From Actinoplanes sp. TBRC 11911 (GTDB taxonomy: Bacteria > Actinomycetota > Actinomycetes > Mycobacteriales > Micromonosporaceae): a stretch of 64,000 bases of DNA. Below, piece by piece: positions 58,419-64,000 of this stretch. The position numbers and the translations under genes were made by a program. The first letter of the stretch is position 1; every line of letters begins with the position of its first letter. The notes under the pieces were generated by a model that ran no database searches, was not told where the DNA came from, and saw nothing but the letters and a program-made list of their open reading frames with translations. The stretch lies in assembly GCF_012933445.1 (NCBI RefSeq), contig NZ_JABBNC010000031.1, positions 1 to 64,000 of the forward strand, written 5' to 3'.

Positions 58419-59809
58419 TCCGCATGACATTGGGCGAGGTCGCCCGGATCACCGGTGGACGTCTCGTGAACGCCGCGTCCGACCTGGTGGTGACCGGGCC
58501 GGTCGAGTACGACTCCCGCAAGATCGGGCCGGGCGGTCTGTTCGCCGCGTTCGAGGGCGAGAAGGTCGACGGGCACGACTACGCGGCCACCGCGATGACA
58601 TCGGGTGCGGCCGCGGTGCTGAGCACCCGGGACACCGGCGAGCCGGGCGTCGTGGTGGACGAGCCGCTGGCCGCGCTGGCCCGGCTGGCCCACGCGTCGC
58701 TCGAGCGGCTGCCGGAGCTCGCCGTGGTCGGGCTGACCGGTTCGTCCGGCAAGACCACCACGAAGGACTACATCGCGCAGCTGCTGGGCCGGCTCGGTCC
58801 GGTGGTGGCGCCGCCGGGGTCGCTGAACAACGAGCTCGGCTTCCCGTACACGGTGCTGCAGGCGAACGAGGAGACCCGCTTCCTGGTGCTCGAGATGGGC
58901 GCGCGCGGGGTGGGTCACATCCGGTACCTGACCGACATCGCGCGGCCGCGGGTCGGCGCGGTGCTGAACATCGGCGACGCGCACCTGGCCGGGTTCGGCT
59001 CCCGCGAGGGCACCGCGCTGGCGAAGGGTGAGCTGGTCGAGGCGCTGCCGCCGGACGGGGTCGCGGTGCTCAACGCGGACGATCCGCTGGTCGCCGGCAT
59101 GGCGCCGCGGACCGCCGCCAGGGTGCTGCTGGTCGGCGAGGCGGCCGAGGCCGCGGTGCGCGCCACCGACGTGACGGTGGACGATCAGGGGCGCGCTTCA
59201 TACATCCTGCATTTCGGCGATAAAACCGGAAATGTCGGTCTCGCCGTGACGGGTCGCCACCAAGTGGCCAATACGCTGTCGGCGGCCGGCGTGGCGCTGT
59301 CCTTGGGCATCGACTTCGACGACCTGGTGACCGCGCTGGGCGAGATCGGCATCGTCTCGGTCCGGCGGATGGACGTGTTCCGGCGCCCGGACGGCGTCAC
59401 CGTCATCGACGACTCGTACAACGCGAATCCGTCGTCCATGGCCGCCGCCCTGCACGCGCTGGCCACGATGGCCGGTGGCCGCCGCGCCACCGCCGTCCTC
59501 GGCTACATGGCCGAGATGGGCGAGCAGGAACGCTCCGGGCACGAGGGGGTCGGCCGGCTCGCCGCCGAACTCGGCGTGCACCGGGTGATAGCGGTCGGCC
59601 CGGAGAACGCCCGGCCGATCCTGGACGGGGCCACGGCTGTGAACGGGTGGACCGGCTCGGCTATCTTCGCCGAGGACCAGGCCACCGCGATCGAGATCGT
59701 GAAGGGCGACCTGCACGCCGACGATGTCGTGCTGGTCAAGGGTTCGCGCTACCGCACGTGGGACGTGGTCGACGCACTGCGCCCGGCAAGGAGTGAGGTC
59801 AGCCCGTGA
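58415..59809 (+). CDS. murF: UDP-MurNAc-tripeptide-D-Ala-D-Ala ligase
   Basis: A 464-residue Mur ligase that adds D-Ala-D-Ala to the tripeptide. The ATP loop is GLTGSSGKTTTKDYIAQLLG (residues about 107-126), and DSYNANPSSMAAALHAL near 332 is the MurF-type signature. TTG 58415 overlaps the murE stop and has GGAAGG 8 nt upstream; ATG 58424, three codons later, is a good alternative. mraY overlaps its end by 4 nt, so murE, murF and mraY are translationally coupled. Confidence 0.96.
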   Translation: MIRMTLGEVARITGGRLVNAASDLVVTGPVEYDSRKIGPGGLFAAFEGEKVDGHDYAATAMTSGAAAVLSTRDTGEPGVVVDEPLAALARLAHASLERLPELAVVGLTGSSGKTTTKDYIAQLLGRLGPVVAPPGSLNNELGFPYTVLQANEETRFLVLEMGARGVGHIRYLTDIARPRVGAVLNIGDAHLAGFGSREGTALAKGELVEALPPDGVAVLNADDPLVAGMAPRTAARVLLVGEAAEAAVRATDVTVDDQGRASYILHFGDKTGNVGLAVTGRHQVANTLSAAGVALSLGIDFDDLVTALGEIGIVSVRRMDVFRRPDGVTVIDDSYNANPSSMAAALHALATMAGGRRATAVLGYMAEMGEQERSGHEGVGRLAAELGVHRVIAVGPENARPILDGATAVNGWTGSAIFAEDQATAIEIVKGDLHADDVVLVKGSRYRTWDVVDALRPARSEVSP

Positions 59810-60909
59810 GGGCAGTAATCGTCGCGGCGGCGGTCGCGTTCATCATCTCGCTGTTCGGCACGCCGGTGGCGATCCGGGTCTTCTCGGCGCTCAAGGCCGG
59901 GCAGCCGATCCGCACCATCGGGCCGGCGACGCACATGGGCAAGCGGGGCACCCCCACCATGGGCGGCGTGGCGTTCATCGTGGCCACCGTGTTCGCGTAC
60001 GCGGCCGGCCACCTCGCCCTGACCACTCTCCCGGACCGGCAGATCGCCCAGGAGAAGCCGACCATGACCGCGCTGGTCCTGCTCGGCCTGTTCGTCTTCT
60101 GCGGCGTGGTGGGCTTCCTGGACGACTTCCTGAAGGTGCGCCGGCGCAACTCGGACGGCCTGAGCGCCAAGGGCAAACTGCTCGGCCAGCTCATCGTCGG
60201 GGTCGGCTTCGGCATCGTGGCGCTGTACGTGCCCAGCACCAACGGGCAGACGGTGGCCAGCGAGCACATCTCGTTCATCCGGGACGTCAGCTGGCTGGAC
60301 GTCGGCAAGGTCGGCTCGGTTCTGGTCTTCGTGTTCGTCATCATGGCGATGTCGAACGGCGTGAACCTGACCGACGGACTGGACGGCCTCGCCACCGGCG
60401 CCTCGATCCTGGTGCTCGCGGCGTACGCGCTGATGGGTTTCTGGCAGTACCGCCACTGGTGTGGTGACACCGCGTACGCGACCGCGAACGCCTACTGCTA
60501 CCAGGTCCGGGATCCACTGGAGATCGCCATGATCGCGGCGGCGGCCGCGGCGGCGTGTGTGGGCTTCCTGTGGTGGAACACGAACCCGGCCCGGATCTTC
60601 ATGGGCGACACCGGCGCGCTCGGCCTGGGCGGTCTGATCGGCGGCCTGGCCGTCGCCACCCGCACCACGCTCCTGTCGATCATCATCGGCGGCCTGTTCG
60701 TGATCATCACGATGTCCGTGGTCATCCAGATCATCTCGTTCAAGACCACCGGCAAACGCGTCTTCCGCATGTCGCCGCTGCAGCACCACTTCGAACTGGC
60801 GGGCTGGTCCGAGGTCAACATCGTGGTCCGGTTCTGGATCGTGGCCGGCATCTGCGTGGCCATCGGTCTCGGATTGTTCTACTCGGACTTCCTGGCGGTC
60901 ATGGGCTGA
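59806..60909 (+). CDS. mraY: Phospho-MurNAc-pentapeptide transferase
   Basis: A 367-residue integral membrane enzyme with about ten transmembrane segments. It transfers phospho-MurNAc-pentapeptide to undecaprenyl phosphate to make lipid I. Signatures are GKRGTPTMGGVAF (residues about 47-59), the aspartates in FLDDFLKVRRRNSDGL (about 104-119), NGVNLTDGLDGLATGAS (about 184-200) and the C-terminal PLQHHFELAGWSE. GTG 59806 overlaps murF as GTGA. No murD follows it, unlike the usual order. Confidence 0.97.
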   Translation: MRAVIVAAAVAFIISLFGTPVAIRVFSALKAGQPIRTIGPATHMGKRGTPTMGGVAFIVATVFAYAAGHLALTTLPDRQIAQEKPTMTALVLLGLFVFCGVVGFLDDFLKVRRRNSDGLSAKGKLLGQLIVGVGFGIVALYVPSTNGQTVASEHISFIRDVSWLDVGKVGSVLVFVFVIMAMSNGVNLTDGLDGLATGASILVLAAYALMGFWQYRHWCGDTAYATANAYCYQVRDPLEIAMIAAAAAAACVGFLWWNTNPARIFMGDTGALGLGGLIGGLAVATRTTLLSIIIGGLFVIITMSVVIQIISFKTTGKRVFRMSPLQHHFELAGWSEVNIVVRFWIVAGICVAIGLGLFYSDFLAVMG

Positions 60910-60926
60910 GTCACACGAAACCCGCA

Positions 60927-60977
60927 CACGACACACCATCGTGGTGACACGGACTCGCGTGTCGTGACGACCATGAT
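60927..60977 (+). promoter_or_regulatory. Palindromes and -10 box before ftsW
   Basis: The 74-nt gap holds CACGACAC (60927-60934) / GTGTCGTG (60959-60966), enclosing the perfect palindrome CACCA-TCG-TGGTG (60934-60946). CATGAT (60972-60977) stands 6 nt before ATG 60984. This may be both a terminator or operator after mraY and a promoter for ftsW. Confidence 0.45.
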
Positions 60978-60983
60978 GAGGGC

Positions 60984-62339
60984 ATGGCGGACGACCGAAC
61001 CCAACAGGCTGCTCGCCCGTCACTGAGCCGGCAGTTGCTGCCCGCCGTGCACGGGTTGCTGGCCCGGCCCCTCTCGTCGTACTACCTGCTCGTCGCGAGC
61101 TCCGGCCTGCTGCTGCTCATCGGGCTCACCATGGTGTTCTCGGCGACGAGCGTCAAGGCGTACGCGGAGAACGGAAACGCCTTCTCGGCCATCGCCAACC
61201 AGGCGGTCTTCGCCCTGCTCGGCCTGGTCGCGTTCTGGGTGTGCCAGCGGCTGCCCGCGAGCACGCTGCGCGACCTCGGCAAGTACGTGCTGGGCGCGGC
61301 CATCGTGCTGCTCGCCATCCTCGACTTCCTGAACGCCCTGCGGTCGGTGCACCTGATCGGCGCGCCCAAGATCGGCCCGGTCCGTGCCGACCTGCTCTGG
61401 CTCTACGTCGGCCCGATCGGCCTGCAGCCGGCCGAGCTGGCCAAGCTCGGGCTGGTGCTGTGGGGCGCCGACATGATCGCCCGCAAGGGCCCGGCGCTGG
61501 GCCACTGGCGTGAGCTCGCCCGTCCGCTGCTCCCCGTGGTCGGCCTGCTGTTCGTCCTGGTCGGCTACAACGACCTGGGCACGATGCTCGTTCTTCTCGC
61601 GCTGGTCGTGGGGTTGCTCTGGGCGGCCGGCGTACGCCTGCGGGTGTTCGGTGCGCTGGGCGTGCTCGGGCTGGCGGGTATCGGGCTGCTGATCGCGGCG
61701 GCGTCCGGTGGCGCGGGTTCCGGCGAGGCCGGCTCGGACAACTACCGCCTGGCCCGGCTCACCACCTTCCTGCAGCCGCTGGACAAATGCGACCTGGAAG
61801 GGCCGTGCTACCAGCTCATCCAGGCCCGTTCCGCGATCTTCGAGGGTGGCTGGTTCGGGGTCGGCCTGGGCAAGGGCGCGCTGAAGTGGAACTGGCTGCC
61901 CGAGGCGGACAACGACTTCATCTTCGGGGTGGTCGCCGAGGAACTGGGCGTGGTCGGGTGTGCCGTGGTGCTCGCCCTGTTCTCCGTCCTGGCGTACACC
62001 GGGTTCCGGATCGCCCGCCGCTCGCAGGACCCGTTCCGCCGGCTGGCCGCCACCGCGATCACCACGTGGCTCGTCGCCCAGGCGGTGATCAATGTGGGCG
62101 GGGTGACCGGCATGCTCCCGATCACCGGTCTGCCGCTCCCGTTCATCTCCGCTGGTGGCAGCGCCCTGGTCGTGACGATGGCCGCGGTCGGGATGCTCGC
62201 CTCGTTCGCGCGCGCCGAGCCGGACGCCGCGCGGGCCCTGAACGCCCGTCCGCCCTCTCGATGGGTGCGACTAGTCTGGGCCCCGCTGCCGCCGATGTCC
62301 CCGCCGCGGCGTACGCCAGAGGGTGTTAGGAGAAGGTGA
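60984..62339 (+). CDS. ftsW: Septal peptidoglycan polymerase FtsW
   Basis: A 451-residue SEDS-family glycosyltransferase with about ten membrane segments. It polymerises lipid II at the septum with FtsI. Family motifs are GPIGLQPAELAKLGLVLWGA (residues about 144-163), the large extracellular loop with GGWFGVGLGKGALKWNWLPE and DNDFIFGVVAEELG, and GMLPITGLPLPFISAGGSA near the C-terminus. ATG 60984 is set by a CATGAT box 6 nt upstream. It is the first gene after mraY because murD is absent, and murG overlaps or abuts its stop. Confidence 0.96.
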   Translation: MADDRTQQAARPSLSRQLLPAVHGLLARPLSSYYLLVASSGLLLLIGLTMVFSATSVKAYAENGNAFSAIANQAVFALLGLVAFWVCQRLPASTLRDLGKYVLGAAIVLLAILDFLNALRSVHLIGAPKIGPVRADLLWLYVGPIGLQPAELAKLGLVLWGADMIARKGPALGHWRELARPLLPVVGLLFVLVGYNDLGTMLVLLALVVGLLWAAGVRLRVFGALGVLGLAGIGLLIAAASGGAGSGEAGSDNYRLARLTTFLQPLDKCDLEGPCYQLIQARSAIFEGGWFGVGLGKGALKWNWLPEADNDFIFGVVAEELGVVGCAVVLALFSVLAYTGFRIARRSQDPFRRLAATAITTWLVAQAVINVGGVTGMLPITGLPLPFISAGGSALVVTMAAVGMLASFARAEPDAARALNARPPSRWVRLVWAPLPPMSPPRRTPEGVRRR

Positions 62340-63451
62340 TGGGTGTGCTGCGGTCGGTCGTGCTCGCCGGGGGAGGTACCGGTGGTCACATCTATCCGCT
62401 GCTCGCCTTCGCCGATGCTCTCAAGCGGCACTTCCCCGAGGTCCGGATCACCACGCTGGGCAGCCCCCAGGGCATGGAGAACGAGCTGATCCCGGCCGCC
62501 GGGTACGACCTGCGGGTGATTCCGGCGTTCCAGCTGCCCCGCGCGGTCAACATGAATCTGCTGCGTACGCCCGATCGGATGTACAAGTCGGCGCACGCGG
62601 CCGGCAAGATCCTCGAAGAGGTCCAGGCCGACGTCGTGGTCGGCTTCGGGGGATATGTGTCCGTCCCCGCCTATCTCGCCGCCTGGCGCCGGGGCGTGCC
62701 GATCGTGATCCACGAGGTCAACGTGCCGCCCGGCGTCGCAAACCGGATGGGGATGCGGTTCACCAAGAACGTCGCGGTGGGCTTCCCGCAGCAGCCGGTG
62801 ATGGCCGAGTCGCTGCGCGACGCCCGGGTGGTCGGCGTGCCGCTGCGCACCGGCATCTCGCATCTCGACCGGCCCGCGCTGCGGCCGGAGGCGCTCTACC
62901 GTTTCGGCCTGCGCCCGGATCTGCCGGTGCTGTTCGTCTCCGGCGGGTCGTCCGGCGCCCGCACCATCAACCTGGCGGTCGCCGGGGCGGCCAAGCGGCT
63001 CAGCCACTCCGGCATCCAGGTGCTGCACGTGCAGGGCGGGCGGAACGACCCGTTCGACGTGCCGGCCGATCTTCCGGTGCCGTACCGCGTCCTGCCCTAT
63101 CTGTCCGAGATGCAGCTCGGGTACGCTGCGGCCGATCTCATGCTGTGCCGGGGCGGCGCGATCACGGTGGCCGAGACGACCGCGCTGGGCGTGCCGGCCA
63201 TCTATGTCCCGTACCCGCACAGTAATCAGGAACAGAAGCGCAACGCGCTGCCGGTGGTGGAGTCGGGGGGTGGCATCCTGGTCGACGACGCGGAGGTGAC
63301 CCCCGCGTGGGTCGAGCAGACCGTCATCCCGCTGGCCCGTGACCGGCAGCGACTGACGCAGATGGGCACGGCCGCCGCGCGGTACGGGCGGCGGGACGGC
63401 GACGAGAAACTGCTCGAGTTCGTTCTCGAGGCGGTGGCCAAGACACGATGA
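62339..63451 (+). CDS. murG: Lipid II synthase, N-acetylglucosaminyl transferase
   Basis: A 370-residue GT28 enzyme that adds GlcNAc to lipid I on the cytoplasmic face to make lipid II. It has the first glycine loop LAGGGTGGHIYPLLAFADAL (residues about 10-29), the second VSGGSSGARTINLAVAG and the UDP-GlcNAc site CRGGAITVAETTALGVPAI. ATG 62339 follows AGGAG with good spacing and overlaps the last base of ftsW; GTG 62336 is an alternative. murC overlaps its end by 4 nt. Confidence 0.97.
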   Translation: MGVLRSVVLAGGGTGGHIYPLLAFADALKRHFPEVRITTLGSPQGMENELIPAAGYDLRVIPAFQLPRAVNMNLLRTPDRMYKSAHAAGKILEEVQADVVVGFGGYVSVPAYLAAWRRGVPIVIHEVNVPPGVANRMGMRFTKNVAVGFPQQPVMAESLRDARVVGVPLRTGISHLDRPALRPEALYRFGLRPDLPVLFVSGGSSGARTINLAVAGAAKRLSHSGIQVLHVQGGRNDPFDVPADLPVPYRVLPYLSEMQLGYAAADLMLCRGGAITVAETTALGVPAIYVPYPHSNQEQKRNALPVVESGGGILVDDAEVTPAWVEQTVIPLARDRQRLTQMGTAAARYGRRDGDEKLLEFVLEAVAKTR

Positions 63452-64000
63452 CGTCGGACGTGGCGAGCAAGGGGAGCGCAGAAGTGAACACGGCGGAGCT
63501 GACCTCGGCCGGCGAGTTGACCGCCGAGGATCTGGGCAGCGTGCACCTCATCGGGATCGGCGGCGTCGGCATGGCCGGGCTGGCCCGGTTGCTGCTCACC
63601 CGCGGCATCCCGGTCTCCGGCAGCGAGCTGCGCGAGTGGCCGACGCTGGCCGGTCTGCGCGCGCTCGGCGGCATCATCCACATGTCGCACGTCGCGTCGA
63701 ACCTCGACGGTGTGGACACGGTCGTCTACTCGACCGCCATCCCGCAGGACCACCTGGAACTGGTCGAGGCGCGCAAGCGCGGCCTGCGGGTGCTGCACCG
63801 GTCCGAGGCGCTCAAGGCCGCGATGACCAACCGGCAGACGATCGCGGTCGCCGGCACGCACGGCAAGACCACCACGACGTCGATCATGACGGTGATCCTG
63901 CAGCACGCCGGGCAGGACCCGTCGTTCGTGATCGGCGGCGAGATCTCCGAGGCCGGCTCGAACGGGCACCACGGCACCGGCCCGCACTTCGTGGCCGAGG
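63448..64000 (+). CDS. murC: UDP-N-acetylmuramate-L-alanine ligase (partial)
   Basis: The first 184 residues of a MurC that runs past the window edge, so no stop codon is seen. The UDP-binding loop is VHLIGIGGVGMAGLARLLL (residues about 32-50), the ATP loop IAVAGTHGKTTTTSI (about 132-146), and FVIGGEISEAGSNGHHG follows. MurC adds L-Ala to UDP-MurNAc, the first step of the stem peptide. ATG 63448 overlaps the murG stop as ATGA. GTG 63484, with GGGGAG upstream, is an alternative start in the same frame. Confidence 0.93.
   Translation, partial: MTSDVASKGSAEVNTAELTSAGELTAEDLGSVHLIGIGGVGMAGLARLLLTRGIPVSGSELREWPTLAGLRALGGIIHMSHVASNLDGVDTVVYSTAIPQDHLELVEARKRGLRVLHRSEALKAAMTNRQTIAVAGTHGKTTTTSIMTVILQHAGQDPSFVIGGEISEAGSNGHHGTGPHFVAE

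Noticed and set aside
54615..58430. A 1271-codon open frame on the minus strand across ftsI and murE
   Set aside because: It is antisense to well-supported genes with conserved motifs, contains only low-complexity Arg/His/Gly-rich sequence and results from high GC at third codon positions.

Overview
The window is very GC-rich and carries the division and cell wall (dcw) cluster in actinobacterial order, a mycolata/actinomycete-type sdhCAB, an imuA'-imuB-dnaE2 mutasome, a MurT/GatD pair and a c-di-AMP riboswitch before an NlpC/P60 gene. Together these point to a filamentous actinobacterium, most likely a Micromonosporaceae relative of Actinoplanes (inference from gene content and order; no rRNA is present). 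MurE has the DNPR motif of the meso-diaminopimelate type. The window is chromosomal core plus short accessory spacers. I see no tRNA, rRNA, CRISPR array, prophage or complete insertion sequence.

Layout. 1-1363 is a gene-free, repeat-rich spacer. 1364-3371 holds a small HTH protein and an MFS transporter. 3495-6913 is sdhCAB on the minus strand, divergent from a LysR regulator (6991-7908). A methyltransferase and a membrane-anchored VWA protein follow. 10533-18737 (minus) is a tight nine-gene run: histidine kinase, response regulator, SDR, YbaK-like deacylase, CrtA-like monooxygenase, GNAT, CruF-like hydratase, CruG-like glycosyltransferase and CrtI/CrtD-like desaturase. It looks like a carotenoid end-group modification operon headed by its own two-component system, without crtE or crtB. 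18810-20554 holds a CPBP protease and a MarR-GNAT fusion.

20555-28362 is a DNA-damage region. A promoter that combines a PafBC-type RecA-NDp motif with a LexA box precedes a structured leader, a SAV_6107-type HEPN protein, imuA', imuB and dnaE2. A methyltransferase, a type I phosphodiesterase and DNA polymerase IV follow. 32288-37884 holds DUF3040, an ABM-domain protein and the moxR-DUF58-transglutaminase operon. 38140-40989 is a secreted M36 metalloprotease. leuS (41158-43971) has a leader peptide with three consecutive Leu codons and an intrinsic terminator, which together look like a ribosome-mediated attenuator. 44008-46696 is murT-gatD plus a VTT-domain membrane protein. 47075-48211 is the c-di-AMP riboswitch and an NlpC/P60 hydrolase.

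48212-49968 is a second repeat-rich spacer with two long tandem arrays (about 70 and 71 bp units) around a palindromic element. After a lone AbiEi/DUF559-like gene, the dcw cluster runs to the window edge: mraZ (with a four-repeat MraZ box), rsmH, an ftsL-like gene, ftsI, murE, murF, mraY, ftsW, murG and murC (cut off). murD is missing from its usual place between mraY and ftsW.

Three observations run across the window. A dispersed palindromic element with 13-22 bp arms occurs three times, always in a gene-free spacer next to a minisatellite. Many genes start 6-8 nt after a TANNNT box with no Shine-Dalgarno sequence, which suggests leaderless mRNAs. In-frame 24-30 bp tandem repeats expand disordered segments of several proteins, including both the FtsL-like protein and FtsI.
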